Below are positions 1 to 12,309 of a DNA stretch of 64,000 bases, in pieces (the first letter of the stretch is position 1; every line of letters begins with the position of its first letter). The position numbers were made by a program, and so were the translations under genes. The notes below the pieces were generated by a model. It made no database searches. It saw nothing but the letters and a program-made list of their open reading frames with translations, and was not told where the DNA came from. Origin of the DNA: Myotis daubentonii (lineage: Eukaryota; Chordata; Mammalia; Chiroptera; Vespertilionidae); assembly GCF_963259705.1 (NCBI RefSeq), contig NC_081849.1, positions 53,850,093-53,914,092 on the forward strand, in the 5' to 3' direction.

Positions 1-960
1 AGACTAAAAATCCACTCAAGCCTACTTATGTAAAAGGCACAGTTTTGTGTGTGAGCACAGGGATGGCTCACAGAATCCAAGTGCCAGAAAGCCGCAATGG
101 GGAACTAGAAAGTCTTTAAGATGTGGGTAGCTAATTGTCAGCACTCTTTTCTGTAGTCTTCCACCTATTTTTCTTAACTAGGATGGCTTCCTCTCCCAAT
201 ATCTATCTATCTCTCCCTCTCTCCCTCTCTCCTCTCTTTCTGATTATTCATCAGCATAGGTTTTAAAGTAAGCATAACAGGCCCCTGATCTAACTCTAGG
301 AACTTCTAAAGAATTCTAAAGCCTCACATGAGGTAACCTGGCCCAGTTCCTGAGTCACATGTTTCCCCACATCCAATCAGCTGTGAGAGTGGTAGGCTAC
401 TGAGCAGAGACAGTCAGGGCCATTAGCAGAAGACATGTCTCCCGGGCCAGGGTCACTGAGACTCACCTGCCACATGAAGTTGAAATAAGTATGAACATGA
501 CAGTGTTCTGGTACATGATAGAAATCAAGTAACTTCTTTTTCTCAAATAGTTTCAAATTCATGGAAATATCTTCTCTAGCTCACCCTTTAAAATGTCATT
601 AAAACATTTTATTCCCAAATAAGCTTAAAGTCATTACAATCTAGTAAGACTAGAAAAATAAAAGCTAGTAATTTTAGCCAAGTGGCTCAGGGAAGCCACA
701 CATAGTGATAAAAACTGGAAGCATGAAGAATATGACTTGTCTACATAGGCCCTGCATGAGAAACGTAATTAATATGCAAGGGACTAGGCCAGAACCTACG
801 ACTTGATGACCAACACTCACAGCAAGACCTAAAGCTTTTTAACGTGATGAGAACAATGCTAACGTAAAGAATCTATAATGAAATAAAAATATAAAGGAAG
901 TATTCCACATGAAAATAGTTTATTGAAAAGCAGGTCTAAATATCAGGAGGGACAAGCCTA
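1..960. other. Unique AT-rich sequence, no gene seen
   Basis: No repeat or coding signal is recognised apart from a short pyrimidine/TATC-rich tract near 203-240 that resembles a decayed SINE tail. Open frames here are short and show no domain. Confidence 0.5.
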
Positions 961-1327
961 TCTAATAAAAGACCAATATGCAAATTAACCATCACTCCAT
1001 CACTCTGTCACAAAGATGGCAACGGCCACGGAGCTGGAGCAAGCAGGAGGCTTGGGTTGCCCCCGGCGATGGAGGAAGCCAAGCTTCCTGCCTGCCCTGG
1101 CTGGCACTGGGCTCCGCTCAAGGCTACAAAGTTTCAATTATAAAAGATAATTAAATCCCAGAAAAAAGGAGAGGCTGGGGTTTGGGTTGATGGGGGGCTT
1201 GGCCAGCCTGAAAATGGCCCTCAGCCCCTCACCCAAGCTGGCCAGGCACGCCAGCGGGATCCCCACCCTGATCTTGGACACTCTTCAGGGCAAACCAGTA
1301 GGCCCCCAACCATGCACCAGGCCTCTA
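961..1327 (+). mobile_element. HeliBat non-autonomous Helitron (upstream member of a tandem pair)
   Basis: Starts TCTAATAAAAG directly after an A and ends GCACCAGGCCTCTA, one base short of the canonical CTAG. The next HeliBat starts at the following base. The interior carries a GGAGGCTTGG...ATGGAGGAAGCCAAGC segment and one copy of an ~80-bp GGCCAGCCTG...CAGCCCCTCACC unit that is repeated four times in the relative at 48760-49222. It encodes no RepHel protein, so it is non-autonomous. An AAAGATGGCAACGG stretch near 1012 resembles a YY1 site. Confidence 0.85.
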
Positions 1328-1787
1328 TCCTATATAATAAAAGGGTAATATGCAAATTGACCCTAACAGCAGAAAGACTGGGAATGACTGGTCACTATGA
1401 CACACACTGACCACCAGGGGGCAGACGCTCAATGCAGGAGCTGGCCCCTGGTGGTCAGTGCGCTCCCACAGCAGGAGCTCTGCTCAGCCACAAGCCAGGC
1501 TTATGGTTGCCAGCACAGCAGTGGTGGCGGGAGCCTCTCCCACCTCCTCAGCAGCACTAAGGATGTCTGACTGCAGCTTAGGCCTGCTCCCCGCTGGCAA
1601 GTGGACATCCCTGAGGGCTCCTGGGCTGCCAGAGGGATGTCTGACTGCCAGCTTAGGCCCGATCCCCCGGGGAGTGGGCCTAAGCCAGCAGGTGGACATC
1701 CCCTGAGGAGTCCCAGATTGTGAGAGGGCACAGGCCGGGCTGAGGGACCCCCCTGAGTGCACAAATTTTTGTGTACTGGGCCTCTAG
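1328..1787 (+). mobile_element. HeliBat, 460-bp subfamily, complete
   Basis: Complete ends are visible: TCCTATATAATAAAAG at the 5' end and GGGCCTCTAG at the 3' end, followed by T. It has the same length as, and is collinear with, the copy at 49224-49683. Near the 5' end is a 20-bp inverted repeat (1405-1424 and 1441-1460, one mismatch) whose left arm contains CCACCAGGGGGCAG. A 102-residue minus-strand open frame and an 82-residue plus-strand one inside it are not conserved in any recognisable way and are treated as noise. Confidence 0.92.
1405..1460. promoter_or_regulatory. CTCF-like inverted motif pair inside HeliBat
   Basis: The left arm at 1411-1424 reads CCACCAGGGGGCAG and matches the CTCF core on the plus strand. 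The right arm at 1441-1454, CTGGCCCCTGGTGG, is the same motif on the minus strand with one base changed. The arms are separated by 16 bases and could also form a hairpin. The motif match is seen directly; binding is inferred. Confidence 0.5.
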
Positions 1788-3799
1788 TGAAATATAAAAG
1801 AAAAGGCAAAAATCTACATATAATTTAATTTTAGAGCTATTGTGGCTTTGTATCCAATCAGCTGAGGGTAGGGAGTGCATATTATTTCTAGGAATCATAT
1901 TTTCAAGAATACTGTATAATGGTATTACAGTAACAAAAGTGATATAGTTTTGATTAGTAATGATAATACAAAACTAGGGAAATAATTGTTGATTTAATAT
2001 GCTCTTGCAAAACCAGAACTAATTATTTTTTTAAAAGAGAAAATCTAGTGGAATATTATTTCCAAAACTTTGAGAACAAAAAAGTTAGACACAGGTTGGT
2101 CTTTAAATATTCTAGGCTCACACAGGGAAGATATATTAATCTGGCTTGTAAAGGTTTGCATTTTCTGCAGTTCACTGAACAGACAACATGTCTCAGCTCT
2201 TGATGCCCAAAGTTTATATTATAAAACATAAAAGGAGCTTTGAGCTTCCCTTGAAAAACAAAACAACACACCACCACCTACAAAACCCTCTTGTTCTGTA
2301 GTCATTCAACACCTGGTTAATGTCTTTTCCTCCTGGTTTAGTGCATCATGATCCACAAATCACATGTACTCCTTGAGGAACTGGGCTGGAGGTTCAGGCT
2401 TGGAGGGACACAGGGGAACTGGCTCCACAGAGTCAGAGGAGAAACATCTGGTAGACAGAGACCCACTTCTCACTGGAAACCACAAGAAGCAGGACCCTGC
2501 TCTTTGGTTGACGATGGTCCTGAGTGGGGGAGACCAGAGGGAACACATTTGTGGCCACCACTTCTAGATCTAACACAGCTTCAGAAATATTCTTTAACAG
2601 AAGGGCTCCAACAAATATCCCAGAACCATGTGTGCCTTCGCTTGGCAAACATAGTTCCTACAGAGCCCCAATTCCAGCCCCCCTTTGTGTTTTGTCGGTT
2701 CTTCTAACTCGGGCTTGAGCTGGATGAATGGAATATTTGCCTGCTCAGGATTCTCCTTCCTCCTCAGGGGAAAAGAGTGAACTCCCATTGGGCTCCACTT
2801 GGGTACTGCACCATTACTCCCCACTCCAGCTGGGTTTCTGTCTTCCAGCAAGGCTGAGACTATTTTTATTCCTTCCCAAAGTGCCTAAAGGTAACCACGC
2901 ATTACCATCAAGAGAATTCATTTCCACCTACTAGCCATCCAGGCTAGTCTATGTTACAGAGCCAGACCCACAACCTGTGGTTCTTATCAATATCAAAGTC
3001 CCCTTGTGCTTTAATTTTTATTCATTCATGTTAAAACAATTACTACCCATTAGGAACATGTCTATTATATATAAAAGGAGAAATACCCAAGCTACTCTAC
3101 AAACACATAATCCACAAATGCTCATTGAAGCTCAGCATTGCTGAGGTAGATGTGTTAGAATGGAAAGCAAAATGATACCAAAACCTCTAGGTAATTGAGG
3201 GAGATAAACTCTTAAGGTTGCTCCTGTCAAAGAAAACAGAGCTGGGCATTTGTCAAAGGTGGCAAGACAGATTTTATTCAGGCTACAGTAGGGGAGAGAC
3301 ACGCCAGTATAAACCGAGTTTAACTCTCTGAAGCCAAAAACAGGGTGCCTTTTCAATGCTGGGTGTGCTAACGCAAAAGTACTAACGGATGCTGTGAGGG
3401 GACCTGGTCAGTGTGACTAGGCCACCTGTGTCTGCTAACTGGCGCTTATTGAAGCTTGGCTCCTGTCCTCCCACAGAGGATGGGAGAGAGAGACCCTGTC
3501 TTTCATGATGATCAAATTTAAAGGAATGGCTCCCAGGTCTTTGAGGAAGACATTCCTAGGTTGTAGATGATACAGCTCAAAGGGTCAGAGAAAGGATTTG
3601 CAATCGCAAGTTTCCTAATGTAAATGCTCAATGAAAAGGGAGACGAGGGTTTCTATTCAGGTTTTAGCTAAAAGAGCTTTCTCAGGCAGCCGTTTCAAGG
3701 GGTTGGGATTATCATTCTGGGGACACAGCCCTGAGTTTATAGAAGATATGCTAGAATGTTCGTGTGGGTGGTGGAGGAAGTCATTTGTATGAAGAGTTT
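1788..3799. other. Unique sequence, no gene seen
   Basis: No recognisable repeat or exon. A 119-residue frame at 2348-2707 (+) overlaps other frames on both strands, has no domain and looks random. Confidence 0.4.
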
Positions 3800-4290
3800 G
3801 CAGTTTTACCTGTATGATTCCTAACTCTTGATTTCCATGCCTTTGTGTAATTCTTTCCCTGTGAGTGTAGGTGAGACCTATGACTTGCTTCTGATCAACT
3901 GATTTCGATAAGGATGATGGAAAGAACATGACTACATTTACATAATTCCGTTACATAAAATGGTAACATACATCTTGGGAAGACTCTCTGCTCACTTGTT
4001 GGTTTTGATGGAAGGAGACCCAAGTGGCAAAGAACAGCCAGCAAGAAAATGGGGTCCCCAGTCCTACAACTACAAGGAAATGAATTCTGCCAACAACCTG
4101 ATTGAAATGAACTATTTCCCAGTCAAACCGTCAGATGAGACCCATCCTCGGGCACCTTGAATGCAGCCTTGCAGAAAACAAAGCAAAGGGTACCCAGACT
4201 CCTGACCCACAGAAACTGTGAGATAATAAATGTGTGTTGTTTGAAGCTAAATTTGTGGTAATTTGTTACACAACAATAGATAGCTAACAC
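3800..4290 (+). mobile_element. MLT1-type LTR (ERVL-MaLR)
   Basis: The stretch runs from TTCCCTGTGAGTGTAGGTGA through GACTTGCTTCTGAT to the diagnostic 3' part CTCCTGACCCACAGAAACTG, TGAGATAATAAATGTGTGTT and GTAATTTGTTACACAACAAT. These are hallmark MLT1 LTR segments. The AATAAA inside the 3' part is the family's polyadenylation signal. It is old and diverged; the 5' boundary is approximate. Confidence 0.8.
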
Positions 4291-5120
4291 AGTCAGTACT
4301 TCCAAAAGCATGTTTAGTTGAACACTTTTCTCATACCAGGCTGGATGAAAATAAAGTTTACACTTCCAAATCAGTTTGGGCAATGTTGCATTCTATATCC
4401 TCTACCACCTTGGAGAGTCACAGTGCATTCTGAGAAATACAAAGGAGAATCTTTGTTAAATTAAAGTTACCTACAATTTTTTTTCCACTATGGAGCCCAG
4501 TCCCATGTTAATTTTTTAAATTTCTAATGATATCTTATAAAACTAGTTTTCAAATGATCATACCACAATGAGTGGTTGTGAAGAACAATAGCCTTCATGC
4601 TGGGGAACACATCTCATAAGTGGATCAATTTTCAGATTCTCACTTCCTAATATTCTTTACCCCAAATTAATACTCCTGGAGAGGAGTCTTTAAGTTTCTA
4701 TTTCCTACTTCATTAAAAAAAAAATAAATTTCTAGATGACACACCAGAGAACAACTTGAAACCTTGGTGCCCATGTTGAGACAGTGAATGACCGTAGACT
4801 GGATATCAAATCCTTTCACAAACCCAACTTTCCTTTCTTTACTTTCACATTTCAGAAGAGTTTATGGGATGGAGAAATTGCTGTGGCCATCTTCGGAAAA
4901 TACTGTCTGCCACAAAAGGGCAAACAGATTCACAAATGAGTCTCCTCATAGGTAATTAAAGCAAAATGAACTATGTTCAAGGATAGGACGAGGACGTCCC
5001 CTGGGATGAAGTATAACCTACAGCCTGAACTGCTGCTGCTGAAGCTCGTCTGAGCTTGGTGGCTGTTCAAGAGGAAAGAAAGAAGCTTAAAACCCTGGGG
5101 TTCACACACAGAGAGTTAAT
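4291..5120. other. Unique sequence, nothing recognised
   Basis: AT-rich intergenic sequence without a convincing repeat, RNA or coding signal. Confidence 0.4.
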
Positions 5121-5124
5121 GCCC

Positions 5125-5285
5125 CTGCCATGCCAGACCTGTTCACAGTGACTCCTCACAACCACTGGAAAGGTAAGGGCATGTAGTCCCCATATTCTAT
5201 AGGTACAGGAAACTACACTTTAATGAGTTACACAACCAGGACTTGAACCTAGACTTGGTTCTCCAAGTCCAATGTGCTTTTGTTT
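5125..5285 (+). repeat. MIR SINE
   Basis: Carries the order typical of MIR: CTCACAACC, a TATAGGTACAGGAAACT core, then ACACAACCAGGACTTGAACC and CCAAGTCCAATGTGCTT. Strongly diverged ancient tRNA-core SINE. Confidence 0.65.
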
Positions 5286-5665
5286 CTCCTCTTCAAGGTA
5301 ACACTGTAGTTCCTTTTATGGAGATTTCACCGCTCTAAAGGGATCTGGGGAGAGTACTGGGCTGCCAGGGCGATGTAGATGTAACTCGAGCCCTTGAACA
5401 GCCTGTTCAAGTTGCATTCTTAACCTCTAAGCATAATGGCAGGCCTTTTTTTTTAGCTCATGAGATGTCTATTGAAAGACTGATGAGATTCTGGTGATCA
5501 GAAAGTACTTTTGTAATAAATAATTATGAGGCTGAGAAATATTTGTAGAAACTGAAAGTTTAGTATCACATTATATAAATCATTGGAGGAACTGAGACAC
5601 ACAAAGTTGACCTTACTATGAATTTGTTTATTCATTCCTAAAGTGTATTCTGTAATTACATAGGA

Positions 5666-5862
5666 GGCCATGGATAGGTAGCTCAATTGATTAGAGCATC
5701 ATCCAAATATGCCAAGGTTCTGGGTTCGATCTCTGGTCAGGGCACATACAAGAACCAACCAATGAATGTATAAATAATGGAACGACAATTTGATGTTTTT
5801 GTCTCTGTCTCTCTCTCTCATTCTCTCTTCCTTTCTCTCTCTCTAAAATCAATCTTTTAAAA
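5666..5862 (+). mobile_element. Old VES-like tRNA-derived SINE
   Basis: Head ATGGATAGGTAGCTCAATTG, degenerate B box GGGTTCGATCTCTGGTC, then AATGGAACGACAATTTGATG and a CTCTCT-rich tail. The tail differs from the younger VES copies (no GGGGGCATGCAGGAGGC block), suggesting an older subfamily. Confidence 0.7.
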
Positions 5863-6064
5863 AGTTACTTAGCATATGAACAGATTAAGTAATAGATAAG
5901 TACTTCATTGTCTCTACACGAAACATGCCAGGAAAGAACAATGACAAAGGAAATTGTAATTTTCCCCAGAAATTTCTCTTATAAGATTAAATACAGAGGC
6001 ATGTATAATCTATGTGTATAAATTCCTTTTTTATATCTGGACTATTCCCTAAAGAATTAAGAGA

Positions 6065-6250
6065 TGGGCCCAGCTGATATGGCTCAGTAGTTGAGCATCG
6101 ACCTATGAACCAGGAAGTTACGGTTCAAGTCCCAGGCAAGGCATATGCCCCGGGTTGGGGGCTCAATCCCCAGTAAAGATTCTCTCTCATCACTGATGTT
6201 TCTATCTCTTTCTCCCTCTCCCTTCCCCTCTGAATCTCTAAAATCAGGAA
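6065..6250 (+). mobile_element. VES SINE
   Basis: Contains the A-box region ATGGCTCAGTAGTTGAGCAT, a decayed B box GGTTCAAGTCCCAGGC, GGGCTCAATCCCCAGTAAAG, CATCACTGATGTTTCTATC and a CTCTAAAATCA tail. The usual GGGGGCATGCAGGAGGCAGC block is deleted. Confidence 0.85.
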
Positions 6251-7749
6251 CAGACAAAATATAAATTAGGAACCAAGGTCAAGATGTTACTGGAGGAAAC
6301 AGGTTCTTCAGCAGTGTCATGGGAAAAGAATTCCAGGGACACTCACGTAGGAGGAGTTTTGAGTGATAGTGGCAAGATGTATTAGAGTGAAAGCAATAGT
6401 ACACTCTCGGAGAGACAGAGGGCAGGCTGGCTATGTAGGGCAATGGCTGTGTGGACTCAGGAAAGGAAGTTGCAGAGGCAAAAGGAGAGTCTTCTGCTGC
6501 TGTTCCCTGCGCCCCTGCTTGCAAGTCTCCGGGGGACCCTTAGAGTTTAGGAGAAAGGAAGGCAAAATCTATGTGCCTAAGGGAAGGTAGGGTGCTCTAG
6601 GAGGGTGCACACTCGGCTCTTTGTCTAGCTTCCATATATTTCCTTGGGTTCCAGAAAGAACAGGCTTTCTTTCAAACTATCCAATCTCTTTCCTGGATTT
6701 TCCCGGGGCTTGTGCCCTTCCTCAATCTGATCCCTTCCCCAGACTTTCCCAGGCTTTGCCCTCCCCCTTTATGGTTGTTTTCTCTGTCTCCCCCGTTAAT
6801 CCAGCTGAATAATGACAGTTACCCCCCAGGGTGGCTGTAAGGCTGTCGTTCCTGCCTAGTCCACTGGCAGGACATTGTCTGGAATCATGACAGTTCCTCC
6901 CTGGGGTGACTATGAAACTATTGCCTGACTTGATCAGGCTTAATTTGTTCCCTTCTCTTTTGTTAATAACTAACTGCCTATGCTGTCAGACTGGAGCTGA
7001 GGTAGAATGCAAACAGGCAGGTTCTACTGAGTTATTACAGTCAAGCCACAAATTTGGCTCTGAGCTTCCTGGAGGCTAAGCAGCTAGAAATTAATGAACA
7101 GACTAACGGATTTTGATATATCAGTAGGAAAAATATATTTGCCATTAGCTACCTAATTCTATAATACTTCACACTCAATATTCTTTGCAGATAAACTTAA
7201 ATATGGAAATTTTTGTGCAAAATAAAGGTTTTGCTAATTAGGAGGAAATGCATAAAGGAGTGTGTTTACTAAAGTGTTTCTCATTATGAAAAGCGATAGT
7301 TTCAAAAAATGTATTACGAGATAAGAAAGAAATTTTCAAAGAGTTCCCAGGTTAATCAGGAAAAGTAACCAAGGGCCTGCTGCTTTGAAGGTTTAATCCA
7401 AGATGCTTATCCAACCTCTTTGTTGAACAAATCTTGCAAATAAGGACTTCTCAGAAGATCCACAGCATTTTCTGTGGGAGTTTGAAATGCCAGCAGAACA
7501 GGCTTTCTTATGAGACGATGCTGGCATAACAGCCTAACAGCTGGGGTGGGGATGGAAATGGAAGATAGCAAAATTGTTTCGTTGCCTGATTTTTATGCAA
7601 TACCACATAACAGCTTTTCTGGCAATGACATAACATAGGCATAACATAATGAAAAAACAAAACAAATAAACAAACCAAAGAAAGAAAACAGAGCTTGACA
7701 AGAGCCACAAGCTCTTTGCCCTAATGACAGATCTTTCAATGGCTGCCTT
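6251..7749. other. Unique sequence, no gene seen
   Basis: No recognised repeat. Open frames of 60-80 residues near 6279-6812 and 7508-7708 lack domains and overlap each other. Confidence 0.4.
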
Positions 7750-7765
7750 TAAACCTAAGACTAGG

Positions 7766-7993
7766 TGCCCTAGCCAGTTTGGCCCAGTGGGTAGAGCGTT
7801 GGCCTGTGGACTAAAGGGTCCCAGGTTTGATTCCGGTTAAGGGCACATGCCCCGGTTGCAGGCTCAATCCCCAGTGGGGGGCATGCAGGAGGCAGCCAAT
7901 CAATGGTTCTCTCTCATCATTGATGTTGTTATCTCTCTCTCCCTCTTCCTTCCTCTCTGAAATCAATAAGAATATATTAAAAAAAATAAAATT
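7766..7993 (+). mobile_element. VES SINE with target-site duplication
   Basis: Has A box TGGCCCAGTGGGTAGAGCGT, GGTTTGATTCCGG in place of the B box, CCCCAGTGGGGGGCATGCAG, CATTGATGTTGTTATCTCTC and an A-rich tail. It is flanked by 16-bp direct repeats: TAAACCTAAGACTAGG at 7750-7765 and TAAGCCTAAAATTAGG at 7994-8009. Confidence 0.92.
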
Positions 7994-8179
7994 TAAGCCT
8001 AAAATTAGGGCAGTTGGTGAATGGATCAGATTAGTAAATGTCTGGAACTCAACATCAGCAAATCCTCAGTACTCAATAATTACTAGTGCTAACAGGTAAT
8101 TTTAAAAGTAGATAAAATTATGACTCTTATGAAGATTAAAAATGAACACCCATGAAAGATTTTTGTTTAATGCATTGGT

Positions 8180-8663
8180 TTTTTTTTTTAAAAAAAAGAT
8201 TCTAGAGAAAAAGGGGAGAGAGAGAGAGAGAGAGAGAGAAATACCAATTTGTTGTTCCACTTACTTTATTGGTTGTTTTTGTTTGTTTGTTTGTTTTTGT
8301 TAATCTTCACTTGAGGATAGTTTTTTCAATGATTTTTAGAAAGAGTGGAAGGAAGGGAATGAGTCAAAGAGAGAAACATTCATGTGAGAGAGGCACATGG
8401 ATTGGTTGCCTCCTGCACGTGCCCTGACCAGGGCCAGGGATTGAACCTGCAACTAAGGTACATGCCCTTGACTGGAATCAAACCCAGGACCCTTCAGTCC
8501 CAGGGCCAACACTCTATCCACTGATCCAAACTGCTAGGGCTGTTATTCCACTTCTTTATACATTAATTTGTTCCTTCTTGTATGTACTCTGACCAAGAAT
8601 CTAATCTGCAAACTTGTTATATTGGGATAACGCTCTAATCATCTGAGCTACCTGGCCAGGGCT
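8180..8663 (-). mobile_element. Older SINE (minus strand) split by a second SINE
   Basis: The tail half with a (GA)n tract lies at about 8180-8270 and the head half, ending ...CTACCTGGCCAGGGCT, at about 8541-8663. Both belong to one minus-strand SINE interrupted by the SINE at 8271-8540. Confidence 0.75.
8271..8540 (-). mobile_element. VES-like SINE inserted in an older SINE
   Basis: On the minus strand it reads from the GCCCTAGCAG head to a T-rich/GTTT tail on the left. The host sequence is duplicated around it: TTGTTCCACTTACTTTATT ends near 8270 and TGTTATTCCACTTCTTTATA starts at 8541. This shows the order of insertion. Confidence 0.75.
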
Positions 8664-11600
8664 ATTCGTTAACAAAGGAACCAGACAGATGTTATAACCA
8701 GTTCAAAGAAGAACCCAAAGAACAGATACATTTATAGATGAGAAATATTGAAATGAATTTCCAAATGGACTCATCAGAGAGAACTCATTTGCATGTGCAT
8801 AGACATGTATGATTTGCTTTGCCATTGATTGTAAAATAGCTCAAAGGCAATAAAAGCTATAATCCTGGAAAGGTGCCTATAACAATGCATAGTTTTCCAA
8901 TGGAGACTCCCTGTAATATTATTTCTTTATTCTCAGTTTCTTTACACTAGTACATAAATGTGAATTCAACCCTGGACACTCCACTGACCCTATCAGTGCC
9001 ACCGTCAGGGCATTCTGAAGCACATGATGCCCTTTATCTTATGTCTTGAGATTCATCAACAGAACAGTTGCTGCTGTTATTCTTGGCTTCCTCTGTGATG
9101 TGCTGTTTCTCATTAGCTTTCCATACAGGAGGGTGGCCTTCTTAAGCCAGCAACTTCCATTTCTTGGGTTCTGTCCACTGGCTACAGTATAAAGCACATC
9201 CTATTAGGATCATGCGTTTGAAGTCTGAACATGAGCAAGGTGCGTTCAGTCCAGTGCAGCCAATGCTGAACATGTCCTTTTTCAGTGGTGACAGGCTCAG
9301 ATGAAACCTTGTGCTATCTAATCTGGAGAGCTTTAGAGTGCGGATTCTGCATTGCAAAGCTGTTATTCATACCTGCAGATGACCAGCCATGGTAAATGTG
9401 TGACATTAACTGCCTCTCACCCGCTTTGTCGCTCCCTGGCTGACACTGGGACACTGGTGGGCAGCTCGCTGAGCTGGGCTATAATTAGCATGTGCCTAGA
9501 AATGCAGGTTGTTCACAGATAGACCTTTGCAGGGAATTGCTCATTATTCCTGTGATTTCAGGAAATAAAGACCCCAATTAATTTCCAAGCCCAGGAAAGA
9601 CAGAAGAGCAACAAGCAGTTTTCCTCTGGCAACAAGAAGGAGAGAAGCTGATCAGACCCAGGTAGTCCACACAACTGGATAAAGTGCATTTGTCCTTGCT
9701 CATCCCCATGCCTGGCAGCAAGTAGACAGACACAACCCCCAGCCTGCCCAGAGGAAAGTGACGGTGCGTCCCAGTGGGCTGCCCTTTCCAGGCACTAAAA
9801 GCAACTGCCCTTTGTCACACCACGAGCTGAGCCAGGAGATGTGCTGGGCAGAGGAGGGAGGTTTGTAGTGCTAGGATAAAACGATTCACCCTGAGGAAGA
9901 GAGGAACAAAGAAAACATGCAGTTCTCCCTGCAGAGTTAAAATACTGCCAGTCATAAGTGTAGATATATTCTCTGGATAAATACAACATTTTCATCCGGG
10001 AATGTATGTTTGAACATGGGTGTGTTGGAGTGAGGACAGGGAGGAGAGGAGGATATCAGTTGGGTGCAGTGGCCTAGAATGTTCTAAATCCAATACGTTG
10101 CTAAATGTCAGGAGCATCGGATCATGTGCACGACAGGTTGTCCTGGTGCCTGGCTGTTAGCTCATCAGAGGTGAAGGGAAGATGTCAGCAAGCTCAGGCA
10201 TCTCCGCATGTCCACAGAAATGCCACTGCACTCACTATCCTCGGGGAAATGCTGCCTTCTCAGACTGGGAGGGCGCTGCAATGAACTCTGGGGACGCTGT
10301 GATCAGACAGACCCGTGGGCCTGGCACCTGGAGCGTATTCCAGTGGCCTTGCCAGACATGATCAATTGCTGTTTCTGAAAGATCTTGATTTTAGGTAAAT
10401 TTACTTTCCAATCATGAGCACCATGCTACCAGAAAGACAAATTAATTTAACCTGAGTGACTTACTGCTCCCTTATGAATTACTTTCCAATTGTTTTTAAT
10501 AGCCTCTCTTTATCTCTAGTGCAAGAAAACACAGTTGACCTTTAACAGCCTCTTTTATAAATGGACCCAATGCAGTCCAGCTTTTCCACTTTCAGATCCT
10601 TATCTCCCGGCGCTTCCAATCCAGACTCATCTGAATGCAGGTCCAGCTGCCTCTCTAATGGTATCTGTCCATTAATTAAACACTCGGTGCGTAACAGCCT
10701 GCACACCAGCAGCTGCAAAAGATGAGAAGGTAGTTCTCCTTTAATCTACAAATATTTACTTTCTTTGGGGGATTGTTTGGGAAAAGATTAAGTGTATAGG
10801 AGGATAACCAGCTGATGGAGAATGTGCGTGTGTGGAGGCTCCCAGCCCTGTCACATCAGGTGCAATTAGTCAGCAGGAAGGCTGGCCCCTAATCCCGGCA
10901 AACACAAACTACACAGCGCTGGTGAGAAAAGCATCATCTGAGGATCTTAGTAATTGCATGTCCATGAGTTTGCAGAGAGGAATGAATCTAACTTACAGAG
11001 AATCGGACTCTGGTATTTATGGGATCCCATCTGCACAAAAGCTAGTCCTGGCTTGTATATTCTTATCCGGCCCACAGTGCATTCTGGGACCCTCCTTAGC
11101 CCATTTACATTTTTCCTTGTTTCTCAGACTCATTTATCACTGAACTGTATAGAAACTGTCCCGGAATAACTAAACAACAGGTTGAAAGTTGAACTCAGCA
11201 TTAGCTTTTTAAAAATGTTCTAAATACAGAAGCAGTGTATGCTGTGGTAAAATATTACAAAATATAGATAAGCAAAACTAACAGAACAAAAAATTATAGA
11301 GACTGAATAGTCAATGCTTCAGTGTATATCTTTCCAGATCATTTTTCAAAGGTTTGTATGTCTTTTGGAACATATATGTTACATATATATGTAATACATA
11401 TAATATATATATTTATAAATTTATTTTTATTTTGTTATTTGCTTCTTTAGTTTACAATGTCTATTTCCCCACTTCACCATATTTTCATCTCCTCAGTATA
11501 CAAGACCATATTCACATTTTATTATTGTCTCAAAAATGTCCTCTATATCTGGTTTGTCTAAACTAGCATGCAATCTAGAACCACACATTGCCTTTCATTG

Positions 11601-12299
11601 CTGTCTCCTAGCTTGCTCCCTTTCCATGCACCACTGTACTGGAGAGAGGGGACCTCAGTTTTCTAAGACAAGGCCCCGTGGCTTATTCAGGCTCCCTGAA
11701 AGCAGAGACTAAGATAAAGACTTTTGTGGAAGATGATCTCACGAAGTAGAAGTGAGGGAGCAGGAAGACAACAAAGAAGAAGGAAATGCTAACGGGTTGG
11801 GGGAGGGGGTGTAATGACATTGCCACGGTAAGGACTTGGGTCCAATTCTGCCAGGACTGCTGAGAAGCAGCTTGGATGCCCCTGGAATTGTCCATCTGAG
11901 AAAAAAGATTCTGAAGCATGTATCTGCCAACTCCCCTTGGGTATGGGGGCATTAACTCCCTTCTGCTTCCAGCTGTGCTTGCCCAGGCCTAGAGCTTGTA
12001 CAGTATCAGAGAACATCTTGGGCAAGAATGCTGAAGAGGCTCACCTAACATCTGTCCACTCCAGCTGTTGTTGCCATCTGAGGTAGGCCAAGGAGATGTG
12101 ATGTGGGGGTACCTATAGCCCATGTTATGGATTTGTCTGTATTTCCCCCCCCCCCAATACTATACATTTTGTTATTCTATAGAAGCATTTCCTATAACTA
12201 ATGAGTTATCTAAGGCCAGATATAGTTACAGGAAGCATTTTGGGGAAAAGAATGGCTTGATTACTATTTATATATGACTGCAAAGATGTACTCACACCT
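8664..12299. other. Long mostly repeat-free stretch
   Basis: About 3.6 kb with almost no recognisable transposon. An AT-rich (TA)n-like tract lies at about 11370-11425. No exon can be supported: open frames reach only about 100 residues (10832-11143) without a domain. The lack of insertions over 9.0-11.2 kb may indicate constraint, which is an inference. Confidence 0.4.
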
Positions 12300-12309
12300 T
12301 TTATTTTCA

